Below, in pieces: positions 8,439 through 17,521 of a DNA stretch of 64,000 bases (position 1 is the first letter of the stretch; every line of letters begins with the position of its first letter). Source of the stretch: Solidesulfovibrio carbinoliphilus subsp. oakridgensis (lineage in GTDB: Bacteria; Desulfobacterota; Desulfovibrionia; Desulfovibrionales; Desulfovibrionaceae); the NCBI RefSeq assembly GCF_000177215.2, contig NZ_CM001368.1, positions 124,001 through 188,000 on the forward strand, in the 5' to 3' direction. The notes beneath the pieces were generated by a model that was not told the DNA's origin, searched no databases, and was given only the letters and a program-made list of their open reading frames with translations. Both the position numbers and the translations under genes were made by a program.

Positions 8439-9695
8439 ATGAGCGGCGCCATGGCCGGGCCACGGACGGCCGTGGCCGTGGCGGAGGGAGCCCTTGGCCG
8501 GGAAATCCTCGTCCTTTGCCACCGCATCCCCTATCCGCCCAACAAGGGGGACAAGGTCCGGTCCTACCATCTCGTGCGCCATCTGGCCGAGCGGGGCTGG
8601 CGCGTCCACCTCGGGGCCCTGGCCGACACGCCGGACGACATGGCCTATCGGGACAGCCTGCGTCCGCTGTGTGCGAGCCTCGCCGTCGAACCTCTGCCGG
8701 CCTGGCGCAAGTTCTGCTCCCCCCTCGGCGCGATCCGGGGCACGTCCCTGTCCGTGGAGTGTTTCCGCAACCGGCGGTTGCAGGCCTATGTGGACAAGGT
8801 CCTGGCCTCGGGAACGGTATCCGCCGCCCTGGCCGTCAGCGCCCCCATGGCCGAATACCTCCGCTGCGCCGCCTCGCCGCTCCCCGGGCGGCGGATCCTC
8901 GATCTGGTGGATGTGGATTCCGAAAAATGGCGGGCCTATGCCGGCCGGGCCGCCTGGCCGGCCAGCCGGATTTACGGCCTGGAGGCAAAGCTCCTTGGCC
9001 GCTACGAACAGCGCGCCGCCGACCTCTTCGAGGCCGTGCTCCTGGTCTCGGAAGCCGAAGCCTCGCTCTTCCGCTCGCTTGGCGGCCGGGGCGGCCAGGT
9101 CAGAACCGTGTCCAACGGCGTGGACCTCGACTATTTCTCCCCGGCCCCGGACCGGCAGGGGCCTTCCGCCAGTCCGTCCACGGTCTTTTGCGGGGCCATG
9201 GACTATCCGCCCAATATCGACGCCGTGGCCTGGTTTGCCGAAGCCGTCCTGCCGCGCCTCGGCGAGCGGCTGCCCGGGCCAGCCTCTTTTTCCATCGTGG
9301 GGTCCAACCCGGCCCCCCGGGTCCGGGCCCTGGCCGGGCTGGCCGGGGTGCGGGTGACGGGCCCGGTGCCGGACGTCCGGCCGTTTGTGGCCGAGGCCGC
9401 CGTGTCGGTCGCGCCCATGCGGATCGCCCGGGGGGTGCAGAACAAGGTCCTCGAGGCCATGGCCATGGGCAAGGCGGTGGTGGCCACGGAGCAGGCCTTC
9501 GAGGGCATCGAGGCCGTGGCCGGCGAGGATTTGTGCGTGGTCCCGGACGAGCCGGAGGCCTTTGCCGCGGCCGTGGCCGGCTTGCTCGCCGATCCGGCCG
9601 GGGCCGCGGCCATGGGGCGTCGGGCCAGGCGGTGCATGGAGCGCCGCTACGCCTGGGCCGCCCGCCTTCAAACCCTTGAGGAGCTTTTGGGGTAG
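8439..9695 (+). CDS. Sugar transferase, PEP-CTERM/EpsH1 system-associated (GT4)
   Basis: 418 aa. It starts with EILVLCHRIPYPPNKGDK, the signature opening of the PEP-CTERM/EpsH1-associated Stp1 family. The core has DLVDVDSEKWRAY, VSNGVDLDYFSP, FCGAMDYPPNIDAV and PMRIARGVQNKVLEAMAMG. It is a cytoplasmic GT-B enzyme of exopolysaccharide assembly. The ATG at 8439 follows GGGGGAGGG; upstream codons in the same frame are Gly/Ala/Pro-rich and non-homologous, so longer versions were rejected. It is the first gene of the 17-gene run and ends 5 bp before the FemAB gene, the usual neighbour in exosortase loci. Confidence 0.9.
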   Translation: MSGAMAGPRTAVAVAEGALGREILVLCHRIPYPPNKGDKVRSYHLVRHLAERGWRVHLGALADTPDDMAYRDSLRPLCASLAVEPLPAWRKFCSPLGAIRGTSLSVECFRNRRLQAYVDKVLASGTVSAALAVSAPMAEYLRCAASPLPGRRILDLVDVDSEKWRAYAGRAAWPASRIYGLEAKLLGRYEQRAADLFEAVLLVSEAEASLFRSLGGRGGQVRTVSNGVDLDYFSPAPDRQGPSASPSTVFCGAMDYPPNIDAVAWFAEAVLPRLGERLPGPASFSIVGSNPAPRVRALAGLAGVRVTGPVPDVRPFVAEAAVSVAPMRIARGVQNKVLEAMAMGKAVVATEQAFEGIEAVAGEDLCVVPDEPEAFAAAVAGLLADPAGAAAMGRRARRCMERRYAWAARLQTLEELLG

Positions 9696-9700
9696 CCGCC

Positions 9701-10732
9701 ATGCGGATCGTTGTCGCCGATTCCACCCGCAGCCAGGCCTGGGACGCCTTCGTGGCCGGACAGGCCGGGGCCGGGCCGTACCACGCCTGGGCCTGGCTCG
9801 AGGCCGTGCGCCGGGCTTACGGCTTCCAGGTCTTCCCGCTTCTGGCCCTTCGGGACGGCGCGGTGGCCGGCCTTTTGCCCCTGGTCCGGCTGCGCCTGCC
9901 CGGCCTTCGCGGCAGGCTTGTTTCCCTGCCGTATTGCGACTGGGCCGGTCCGCTGGCCGCCGAGGCCGACGTGCGCCAGGGCCTTTTGGACCAGGCCCTG
10001 GATCTGGCCGCCAGCCTCGGCGCGACGGGCCTCGAAATAAGGGAGCAGGCGGCCGATGCCGGGGCCTCGGCCAAGGTCCTCATGCGCCTGGCCCTGCCGG
10101 ACGGAGCCGAGCGGCTGATGGCCTCCTTTCCGGCCAAGCTGCGCAGCCAGATCCGAAAGCCGTCCCGGGACGGGCTGACGGCCAGGACCGGCGGCCTGGA
10201 ACTCCTGGAGGCTTTCTACAAGGTCTTTTCCCGCAACATGCGCGACCTCGGCTCCCCGACCCATTCCCTTGCCTGGTTCCGGGCCGTGCTGGCCGGCTTC
10301 GGCGGGCGGGCCCGGATCACGGTGGTCTTCCTGCCGGACGGAACGCCTGCCGCCGGCGCCGTGACCCTGGCCCAGGGCCGCAACATCGCGGTGCCCTGGG
10401 CCTCGTCGCTCAGGCGCCACAACCGCCACAGCCCGAACATGCTCCTTTACTGGACGCTTTTCTCCCAGGCGGCCGAGGAGGGCCGGCAGATGTTCGACAT
10501 GGGCCGTTCGACCCGGGGCGAGGGCACCTACCGGTTCAAGGAGCAGTGGGGCGCCCGGGAAGTGGGGCTTTCCTGGCAACGGTTCGATGCGAGCACGCGG
10601 CAGCGCCGGCCGGCTCTGACGAACAGCGGGCCCGGGCGGCCGCGCCAATTGCTCGCGGCCTGCTGGCGGCGTTTGCCGGTGGGCCTGGCCAATGACATGG
10701 GGACGCTTTTGCGCCGGTACATCTCACTGTGA
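9701..10732 (+). CDS. FemAB-related acyltransferase, PEP-CTERM system type
   Basis: 343 aa, cytoplasmic. Two GNAT-like halves as in FemAB proteins. Diagnostic stretches are GPYHAWAWLEAVRRAYG near the N-terminus, FPAKLRSQIRKP near residue 145, and FDMGRSTRGEGTYRFKEQWG near 265-285. It matches the FemAB-like family regularly found next to Stp1 in exosortase clusters, which is thought to transfer an aminoacyl or acyl group to a sugar precursor. The actual donor and acceptor are not known. It starts 5 bp after the sugar transferase and is followed 13 bp later by the exporter permease. Confidence 0.88.
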   Translation: MRIVVADSTRSQAWDAFVAGQAGAGPYHAWAWLEAVRRAYGFQVFPLLALRDGAVAGLLPLVRLRLPGLRGRLVSLPYCDWAGPLAAEADVRQGLLDQALDLAASLGATGLEIREQAADAGASAKVLMRLALPDGAERLMASFPAKLRSQIRKPSRDGLTARTGGLELLEAFYKVFSRNMRDLGSPTHSLAWFRAVLAGFGGRARITVVFLPDGTPAAGAVTLAQGRNIAVPWASSLRRHNRHSPNMLLYWTLFSQAAEEGRQMFDMGRSTRGEGTYRFKEQWGAREVGLSWQRFDASTRQRRPALTNSGPGRPRQLLAACWRRLPVGLANDMGTLLRRYISL

Positions 10733-10745
10733 AAAGGTGGTTGGC

Positions 10746-11570
10746 ATGCTGCAGCTGAAATCGGCCCTTCGCCTCTGGGACTACAGGGAACTCATGTGGA
10801 CGCTGGTCTGGAAGGAGATCGTGGTCCGCTACAAGCAGGCCTATCTCGGCGTCATCTGGACCGTACTCAAACCAGTCATGCTCACCCTGGTCTTCACGCT
10901 CATGCGCGGCTTCATCGGCATCGACAGCGGGGACATCCCCTATCCGGTCCTGACGTTCGCGGCGCTCATTCCCTGGGTCTTTTTCCAGGAGGGCGTGGCC
11001 CTTGGGGTGGTGAGCATCGTGCTCAACTCGGCCCTGGTCAAAAAGATCTATTTTCCCAGGGAAGTCTTTCCGGTGGTGGCCGTGCTGACCAAGGGCGTGG
11101 AATTTTTCGTGGATATCGCCGTCCTGTTCGGCCTTATGGCCTGGTACGGCATGTACCCGTCGTTCCAGATCCTGTGGCTGCCGGTGCTGCTCCTCTATCT
11201 GGTCCTGGCCGCCCTGGCCGTGAACCTCGTCGGCGCGGCCCTCAATGTCTTTTACCGCGACGTGGCCCAGTTTCTGCCCGTGGCCATCTCGCTTGTCATG
11301 TACGCCTCGCCCATCATCTATCCCCTGTCCCTGGTCAAACGGGTGCTGCTCGAATCCCAGGCCGCCGGCCCCTATTCCAAGCAGCTCTACATGCTCTACA
11401 CCGTCAATCCCCTGGTCGGCATCATCGACGCCTTTCAGAACGTCCTGCTCCACAACCGGCCGCCGGACATGCAGGTCATCTGGCCCGGGGCCCTGCTCGT
11501 GGCCGTGCTTTTGCCCCTCAGTTACGGATATTTCAAACACGCGGAAGCGTCTTTTGCGGACGTCATCTAA
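10746..11570 (+). CDS. wzm: ABC-2 type polysaccharide exporter permease (Wzm-like)
   Basis: 274 aa with six predicted membrane segments. The N-terminal amphipathic stretch WKEIVVRYKQAYLGVIW is the classic entry of Wzm/TagG/KpsM permeases. Conserved loops PWVFFQEGV, KIYFPREVFPV and LNVFYRDVAQFLP follow. With the adjacent ATPase it forms the inner-membrane exporter that flips or extrudes lipid-linked polysaccharide to the periplasm. The ATG at 10746 sits behind AAAAGGTGG. The ATPase gene begins 25 bp downstream. Confidence 0.93.
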   Translation: MLQLKSALRLWDYRELMWTLVWKEIVVRYKQAYLGVIWTVLKPVMLTLVFTLMRGFIGIDSGDIPYPVLTFAALIPWVFFQEGVALGVVSIVLNSALVKKIYFPREVFPVVAVLTKGVEFFVDIAVLFGLMAWYGMYPSFQILWLPVLLLYLVLAALAVNLVGAALNVFYRDVAQFLPVAISLVMYASPIIYPLSLVKRVLLESQAAGPYSKQLYMLYTVNPLVGIIDAFQNVLLHNRPPDMQVIWPGALLVAVLLPLSYGYFKHAEASFADVI

Positions 11571-11595
11571 CAAGCTGCAGAGGGGGGAAGCGGTT

Positions 11596-12819
11596 ATGGC
11601 CGTGATCGAAGTCTCGGATATGACGAAAGAGTTTCAACTGGGCCAGTTCCACACCCTCAAAACCGGCGTGCAGAACCTGATGCGCCGGGTCTCGGGGCGG
11701 GCCGTGGAGGGGCCGCGGCTTTTCCAGGCCCTCCGGGATATCGGCTTTTCCGTGGAGGCCGGCGAGGTGGTCGGGGTCATCGGCTCCAACGGGGCGGGAA
11801 AATCCACGCTCCTTAAAATCCTGTCCGGCATCACCACCCCGACCCGGGGCACGGCCCGGGTCAACGGCCGGGTGGCCCCCCTGATCGAGGTGGGGGCCGG
11901 GCTCCACCATGAATTGACCGGCCGGGAAAACATTTTTTTAAACGCCTCCATCCTCGGCGTCTCCCACCGTCGGATCGAGAAACTGGTCGATCCCATTCTG
12001 GAGTTCGCGGAAATAAAGCCCTTCGCGGACACGCCGGTGAAAAAATACAGTTCCGGCATGAAGGTGCGCCTGGGGTTCGCCATCGCCACCAACATCGAGG
12101 CCGACATCCTGATCGTGGACGAGGTGTTGGCCGTCGGCGACATCGCCTTCCAGCGCAAGTGCTTCGACAAGATGGAGGACCTGATCCTCAAGCAGAAAAA
12201 GACCGTGCTGCTGGTCAGCCACAACATCCGCCAGGTCCAGCGCATCTGCACCCGGGTCCTTCTTTTCGAAGACGGCCGGCTCCTTGCCGACGGCCCGACC
12301 CAGGAGGTCTGCCAGACGTTTTTCGAGAAAAGCGACCAGGAGATCTACGACCGGGAGGCGGCCCACGGCGGCGGGTTCCAGATCGTCAACGGCTTCGAGC
12401 TGCTCTCCCTTTCCATGCACAGTCCCGACGGCCGGCGGCTGACCCGGGTACGTGTCAACGAGCCCGTCAATATCCGCATCCACTACCGCAACACCGACGC
12501 CCTGGACCAGCCGAAGTTCGGCATCGGCGTGCACACCTCCGACTTTCTCTACCTGACCACCTACGACAGCCGCCACGAGATCCAGATGGAAACCGTGGAG
12601 CCGGGCGAGCACGAGGCCGTGTGCCACATCACGCGCCTGCCCTTCACCCCGGGCGTCTACTCCCTGCGGCTCGGGGTCAGCAGCGGCGGAGTGGAGAAGA
12701 CCATTTTCTACGGCGAGAACCTGCTCAATTTCCAGGTGGTCGGGGAGGAGCGGTTTCGCAACGTGGCCGGCTCGGAAGGGCTGATCCTCCTCGACGCCAA
12801 GTGGCAGCAACTGGCCTAG
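11596..12819 (+). CDS. wzt: ABC exporter ATPase with C-terminal glycan-binding domain (Wzt-like)
   Basis: 407 aa. Residues 1-245 form the ABC ATPase: Walker A GSNGAGKST (63-71), signature YSSGMKVRLGFA, Walker B ILIVDEVLA, then H-loop VSHNI. Residues from about 265 form a beta-sandwich like the Wzt C-terminal carbohydrate-binding module, which reads the chemical cap of the finished chain before export. Presence of this module suggests that chain length is set by a non-reducing-end modification, plausibly made by one of the methyl- or acyltransferases in the locus. It starts after AGGGGGGAAG. Confidence 0.93.
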   Translation: MAVIEVSDMTKEFQLGQFHTLKTGVQNLMRRVSGRAVEGPRLFQALRDIGFSVEAGEVVGVIGSNGAGKSTLLKILSGITTPTRGTARVNGRVAPLIEVGAGLHHELTGRENIFLNASILGVSHRRIEKLVDPILEFAEIKPFADTPVKKYSSGMKVRLGFAIATNIEADILIVDEVLAVGDIAFQRKCFDKMEDLILKQKKTVLLVSHNIRQVQRICTRVLLFEDGRLLADGPTQEVCQTFFEKSDQEIYDREAAHGGGFQIVNGFELLSLSMHSPDGRRLTRVRVNEPVNIRIHYRNTDALDQPKFGIGVHTSDFLYLTTYDSRHEIQMETVEPGEHEAVCHITRLPFTPGVYSLRLGVSSGGVEKTIFYGENLLNFQVVGEERFRNVAGSEGLILLDAKWQQLA

Positions 12820-12853
12820 GCCGGCCAAACGGCCGCAAAGGGAGCCCCGGGAC

Positions 12854-13903
12854 ATGGTCACCTACGAACTGATCGAGACGCCGGCGGATCTGTCCGCCCT
12901 GTCGGACGCCTGGCCGGAACTTTCGCGCCAGGGGGGCCATACCCCGTTCCAGGAGTGGAGCTGGCATCGGGCCTGGTGGGAGCACCTCGGGCCGGGGCTC
13001 GGCCAGACGCCCTTTTTCATGACGGCCTGGGAGGGCGGGCGGCTGCGGGCGGTGGTGCCCCTGGCGGCCGCCAAAGAGGGAAGCGTGCTCCAGTGGTCGG
13101 CGGCCGAAGTCTCGGACTACTGCGACCTGGTCCAGGCGGAAGGGGCCGGGGACGTGGCGGCAACGGCCATGGACAAGGCATTTTCCCGGTTCCGGGGCGA
13201 CGCCGTGCGCCTGCGGCAACTGCGGCCGGAAAGCCGGGCCCTGGCCATCCTGGCCGGGAACAAGCGGTTCTCCCGGGCCGGGGATGTCGCCTGCCCCCAT
13301 CTCGTCCTCCACGCGGCCGGCTACGCCGGATGGGCGGGGACCGCCAACCGCAAGGACATGGCCGACGCCAACCGGCTGCGGCGGCGGCTCGGAGAGATCG
13401 GGGACGTGGGGCTGACGGAAGTGGCCGAGGCCTCGGCCGTGGCCCCGTTCGTGGGGGCGCTTGTCGCGGACAAGCGGGAGTGGCTCGACCGCCGGGGCGC
13501 GGGGAACCTCTTGTGCTCCAAGGCCGGCGAACGGTTTTTGGCCGACGCCGTCCGCGGCATGCCGGCCGGCATGGCCCATCCGGCCGCCCTGACCTGCGGC
13601 GGCCAGGGCATCGCCCGGTACCTGTCGTTCGTCGGCAACGGCCGCTACCACTATTACCTGGGCTCCTGGAACTACGCCTGGAAGCGGTTCGCCCCGGGGC
13701 GGCTGTTGATGCTCGATCTCATCCGGTGGGCCCACGAGAACGGATGCCGCGAATTCGACCTCCTGCGCGGCGAGGAGGCCTACAAGGATTCGGTGGCCAC
13801 CGGGGCCACGGTCCTGTCGCGGTTTGAAAGGCAGGCTCCCCCTCCCGGACCCGTGGCCTCCCTGCTGCGGCGCGTGCACCGCCGGCTGCGTCCGGCCCTG
13901 TAG
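12854..13903 (+). CDS. GNAT/FemAB-like acetyltransferase (CelD/BioF2-like family)
   Basis: 349 aa. It shows the two-lobed GNAT layout of the CelD/BioF2-like family: FQEWSWHRAWWEHLG near residue 35, the acidic-aromatic YHYYLGSWNYAWKRF around 258-272, LLMLDLIRWAHENGCREFDLLRGEE, then EAYKDSVATG. These proteins accompany exopolysaccharide operons and are believed to acylate sugars. It is one of three such enzymes in the operon, each distinct in sequence. A 34-bp gap separates it from wzt, which is the largest gap inside the operon and includes a GGGAG ribosome site. Confidence 0.8.
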   Translation: MVTYELIETPADLSALSDAWPELSRQGGHTPFQEWSWHRAWWEHLGPGLGQTPFFMTAWEGGRLRAVVPLAAAKEGSVLQWSAAEVSDYCDLVQAEGAGDVAATAMDKAFSRFRGDAVRLRQLRPESRALAILAGNKRFSRAGDVACPHLVLHAAGYAGWAGTANRKDMADANRLRRRLGEIGDVGLTEVAEASAVAPFVGALVADKREWLDRRGAGNLLCSKAGERFLADAVRGMPAGMAHPAALTCGGQGIARYLSFVGNGRYHYYLGSWNYAWKRFAPGRLLMLDLIRWAHENGCREFDLLRGEEAYKDSVATGATVLSRFERQAPPPGPVASLLRRVHRRLRPAL

Positions 13904-13928
13904 GAAACCTCTCTGTAGGGGTGCAGCC

Positions 13929-14951
13929 ATGGAACCATCGATACGTAAACGGATACGGGACGGCCTGGCCTGGCGGATGCGGCCGGTCACCCGGTACGTC
14001 AGCCGCTACCGGCCGGTCTTTATCGTCCAGAACTACCACCGGCTCTTTCGGGACACGCTTACCACGGACTTTGACGAGGGCGTCTTCGGCGGCATCTCGG
14101 AGGAGTATTTCCGCAGGCAGCTTGCCCACCTGGCCCGGGACTACGACGTCCTGAGCGAGGGCGAGGTGATCGACTGCCTGGGCGGGAAGGGCCGTTTCCC
14201 GCGAAAAGCGCTGCTCCTCACCTTCGATGACGGGTACAAGGACAACTACACCCTGGCCTATCCGGTGCTGCAGGGCCTGCGCCTGCCGGCCCTTTTTTTC
14301 ATTCCCACCCTGCCTTGGTCGACGCGGCAACTTGGCTGGTGGGACCTGATCGCCTGGTGTGTCAAGAAAACCGACAGGCCGACCGTTACGATCGACGGCG
14401 AGGCCCGGCCCCTCGGGACCACGGCCGAAAAGGCGGCCGCCATCACCCGGCTGCTCCAAAAGTTCTACCGGCTGCCGGACGCCGAGACCCGGGATCTTCT
14501 TGAAACTCTTTCCCGCGACCTGGACGTGGCCCTGCCGGACACGGACGTCCAGAGCCGGGAGCTCATGACCACGGCGGAGATCCGGGAGATGCTGGACCAC
14601 GGCATGGCCGTTGGGGCCCACACCCATTCCCACAAGGTGCTCTCCACCCTGGACAGGCAGGCCCAGGACCGGGAGATCGGCACCTCCAAGCAGCTGCTGG
14701 AAGAAGGGCTCGGCGTCGCGGTCCGCTCCTTCGCCTATCCGGTCGGCACGGCTCATTCCTTTGACGACGGGACCAAAAAGCTCGTCCGGGACCACGGGTT
14801 CTCCCTGGCCTTTTCTTTCTATTCCGGGGTCAACGACCCGGCCGGCGGCATCGATCCCTACGACATCCGGCGGACCTTCCGGGGACACCCCTACGCGGGG
14901 TTTCTCGAAAGCTTTCGCGAGCCCTACACCTTTATCCACCCCAGGCAGTGA
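13929..14951 (+). CDS. Polysaccharide deacetylase (NodB family)
   Basis: 340 aa. Motif 1 LLTFDDGYKDN (F99, D100, D101) and motif 2 GAHTHSHK (H231, H235) give the base and the Asp-His-His metal site; FAYPVGTAHSF follows. The region VFIVQNYHRLF and FFIPTLPWS marks the subfamily with an extended loop. There is no signal peptide, so it acts in the cytoplasm or at its membrane face on a precursor. It is paralogous in layout to the deacetylase at 23,302. The start follows AGGGGTGCAGCC. Confidence 0.9.
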   Translation: MEPSIRKRIRDGLAWRMRPVTRYVSRYRPVFIVQNYHRLFRDTLTTDFDEGVFGGISEEYFRRQLAHLARDYDVLSEGEVIDCLGGKGRFPRKALLLTFDDGYKDNYTLAYPVLQGLRLPALFFIPTLPWSTRQLGWWDLIAWCVKKTDRPTVTIDGEARPLGTTAEKAAAITRLLQKFYRLPDAETRDLLETLSRDLDVALPDTDVQSRELMTTAEIREMLDHGMAVGAHTHSHKVLSTLDRQAQDREIGTSKQLLEEGLGVAVRSFAYPVGTAHSFDDGTKKLVRDHGFSLAFSFYSGVNDPAGGIDPYDIRRTFRGHPYAGFLESFREPYTFIHPRQ

Positions 14952-14963
14952 GGAGCGAGGCAG

Positions 14964-16289
14964 ATGGCGATGCACATCGCGTTTGTGGCCAGGGAAGCCG
15001 CCGGTCCGGGCGGCCCGGGCCAGGCCGGGGGCATCGGCCGGTACGCCGCCACCCTGGCCGCCGGCCTGGCCGCCCGGGGAGCCCGCGTCGCGCTTGTCGG
15101 CCAAAGCCCGGACGCCACGTTTCGCGTGCAGGACGCGGGCGGCCTGCGCCTGGCCTGGCTGCCGAAATGGGAAGACGCGTCCGGCCTGTCCTGGCGGCTG
15201 CGGCGGATGGAGGAGGCGTTCTTGCGTACCCGGCCCGGCCGGGCCCTGTGGGCCGATCTGGCCGGCAAGGTCCGGCGGGCCCTGCTCGTCAACCGCTGGC
15301 TGCCGCGCCTGGAGGAGGCCTGGGGCGAGGCCTTCGACGTGGTGGAATTCGCGGAGTGCGGCGCCGAGGGCCTTTTCTACCTGCGCCGCCGCAACCGGCC
15401 GCCTTGCGCGGTCCGCATCCACTGCCCGACCCAGCTCCTCATCGAAAAAAACTTCGACCGGGTGGCCCCCGGCAAGCGGCTCTTGGTCCGCCTCGAACGC
15501 CTGGCCGCCCGGCGGGCCGACGCCGTCACGGCGCCGGGCTCCTCGGCCGCCGACCTGGCCGCGGGCGCGTGGCGGCTGGCCGCCACGGAGCCGGCCGTCC
15601 TGCCGAATCTCTACGACGGGAACATTTTTTCACCCGCCACAGAGGAAGGCCGGGCCGGGGCCTTCACCATCTTCTATTCCGGCCGTCTGGAGCGGCTCAA
15701 AGGCCTGCCCCATTTTCCGGGCATCCTGTCCCGTCTGGCCGCCCGGGGCGTGGACTTCCGGGTCCGGCTGGCCGGCGGCGACACGGCCACGGCCCCGGGC
15801 CAAACGTCCATGAAGGCCTGGCTCCTGGCCGCCCTGGAGCCGGCCGTGCGGGAGCGGGTCACGTTTCTCGGCCACCTGGGCGAAGGGGCGCTGGTGGCGG
15901 AGCTTCGGGCCGCGACCGTCGGCCTTTTCCTCTCGGCCTACGAGACCTTCGGCTACACGGCCCTGGAGGCGCAGGCCTGCGGCCTGCCGGTCATCGTGTC
16001 CCGAACCGGCGGCCTGGCCGAGGTGGCGGTGGACGGAGAAACCGGCTTTCTGGTCGATCCCAACGACCACGAGGCCGTTGCCGCCGGCCTCTTACGCCTG
16101 GCCGGAGACCGGGAGCTCGGCCGGCGCATGGGTGAAGCCGCCGCCCGGCACGCCGCCCGGACGTTTTCCGTGGCCAGCCGGTCCGGCGCCTTTCTGGATT
16201 TCTACGCGGCCGTGGCGGCTGCCGCCGGCTCCAGGCGCAAGGCGCCGGCAACCCGCATCGCCGGACCGACGGCAGGGGAGGAGGCATGA
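14964..16289 (+). CDS. Glycosyltransferase family 4
   Basis: 441 aa GT-B enzyme. It begins MHIAFVAREAAGPG followed by the GGIGRYAATLA acceptor loop. The donor domain contains FYSGRLERLKGLPHFP, RLAGGDTA and the catalytic region SAYETFGYTALEAQACGLPV, with the two Glu of the E-x7-E motif. It is a cytoplasmic retaining transferase. It overlaps the next glycosyltransferase by 4 bp (ATGA) and opens the densest block of the operon, where most start codons overlap the previous stop. Confidence 0.9.
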   Translation: MAMHIAFVAREAAGPGGPGQAGGIGRYAATLAAGLAARGARVALVGQSPDATFRVQDAGGLRLAWLPKWEDASGLSWRLRRMEEAFLRTRPGRALWADLAGKVRRALLVNRWLPRLEEAWGEAFDVVEFAECGAEGLFYLRRRNRPPCAVRIHCPTQLLIEKNFDRVAPGKRLLVRLERLAARRADAVTAPGSSAADLAAGAWRLAATEPAVLPNLYDGNIFSPATEEGRAGAFTIFYSGRLERLKGLPHFPGILSRLAARGVDFRVRLAGGDTATAPGQTSMKAWLLAALEPAVRERVTFLGHLGEGALVAELRAATVGLFLSAYETFGYTALEAQACGLPVIVSRTGGLAEVAVDGETGFLVDPNDHEAVAAGLLRLAGDRELGRRMGEAAARHAARTFSVASRSGAFLDFYAAVAAAAGSRRKAPATRIAGPTAGEEA

Positions 16290-17521
16290 AACCGCGCCCC
16301 ACGCCCGATGCCCCGCGCCTGGGCTATCTGCTGCGGACCTTTCCGGTCCTGTCCGAGACCTTCGTGGCCGGCGAGATACGGAGCGTGGCCGCCCTGACCG
16401 GACAGGCACCCGTGGTCGCGGCCCTCTACCGGCCGGGTCCTGGCCAGGCAGGGGGCTGGAGCCCGGCCCCCGGGGACGCGCTCCGGTACTGGAACGACAT
16501 CGACAAGCGCCACTTGGGCGGGTTGGCCCTGGCCCACGCCGGGCTTCTGGCCAAGGCCCCGGCCCGGTGCCTCGACTGTCTGCTCTGGCCGGGACCGGGG
16601 CGCCTGGCCCTGAAGGACCGGATCAAGGCCCCGGCCCTGGCCCGGTTTTTCCTCGACCATGGCGTCACCCATCTGCACAGCCATTTCGGCTGGGAGCAGG
16701 CCGACATGCTGGCCCACCTGCACCGGCTGACCGGCCTGCCTTTTAGCCTCACGCTTCACGCCGCCGACATCTTCGTCTCCCCGGACTGCCTGCGCCAACG
16801 GCTGGCCGACGCGGCCTTCGTAGCCACCATAAGCGACTACAACAAGGCCCTGCTTCTGGACCGCCTGGGCCTGCCCGGGGAGCGGGTCCACGTGGTCCGC
16901 TGCGGCGTGGACCTGCCCACCTTTCCCTTTGGCCCGGCGCCCGAAGCCTCGCCGCCGCGCCTGGTGTCCATCGGCCGGATGGTGCCCAAAAAGGGCTTCG
17001 ACGTTTTGCTGCGCGCCCTGGCCCTCTTGCGGGACGACGGGGTGGCCTTTGCGGCCGAACTGGTCGGGGACGGGCCGTTGCGCTCCGACCTTGCCCGTCT
17101 GGCCGGCCAACTGGGCCTTGCGGACGCGGTCACCTTCACCGGGACCCTGGAGCCGTCCGAGGCCGCCTGTCGGCTGGGCCGGGGAAGCGTCTTTGTCCTG
17201 GCCTGCCAAAAGGGGCCGGACGGGGACATGGACGGCATCCCGGTGGCCCTCATGGAAGCCATGGCCCTGGGCCGGCCCGTGGTCTCCACCCTTCTCAGCG
17301 GCATCCCGGAGCTGGTCGCGGACGGCTGCGGCCTCCTCGCCGCCCCGGGCGATCCCCGGTCCCTGGCCGAAGCGTTGCGGCGGGTTCTTTCGGAAAAGGA
17401 TCTGGCCGGACGGCTGGCCGCCGCCGGACGGCAACGGGTGGAGGAGGCCTTCACGTTGGACGGCCAGGCCCGGCGCATCCTCGAACTGGCGGCCGGTCGC
17501 GGCCCGGAGGGCCAGGCATGA
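16286..17521 (+). CDS. Glycosyltransferase family 4 (colanic acid WcaL/AmsK-like)
   Basis: 411 aa. GYLLRTFPVLSETFVAGEI at residues 12-30 is the characteristic opening of WcaL/AmsK-type transferases. It then has HLHSHFGWEQADMLAHL, SLTLHAADIF, the donor-domain segment SIGRMVPKKGFDVLL and a C-terminal catalytic region DGDMDGIPVALMEAMALG. The long linker with DMDG before the second Glu is typical of this subgroup. It is coupled by 4-bp overlaps to the genes on both sides. Confidence 0.9.
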   Translation: MKPRPTPDAPRLGYLLRTFPVLSETFVAGEIRSVAALTGQAPVVAALYRPGPGQAGGWSPAPGDALRYWNDIDKRHLGGLALAHAGLLAKAPARCLDCLLWPGPGRLALKDRIKAPALARFFLDHGVTHLHSHFGWEQADMLAHLHRLTGLPFSLTLHAADIFVSPDCLRQRLADAAFVATISDYNKALLLDRLGLPGERVHVVRCGVDLPTFPFGPAPEASPPRLVSIGRMVPKKGFDVLLRALALLRDDGVAFAAELVGDGPLRSDLARLAGQLGLADAVTFTGTLEPSEAACRLGRGSVFVLACQKGPDGDMDGIPVALMEAMALGRPVVSTLLSGIPELVADGCGLLAAPGDPRSLAEALRRVLSEKDLAGRLAAAGRQRVEEAFTLDGQARRILELAAGRGPEGQA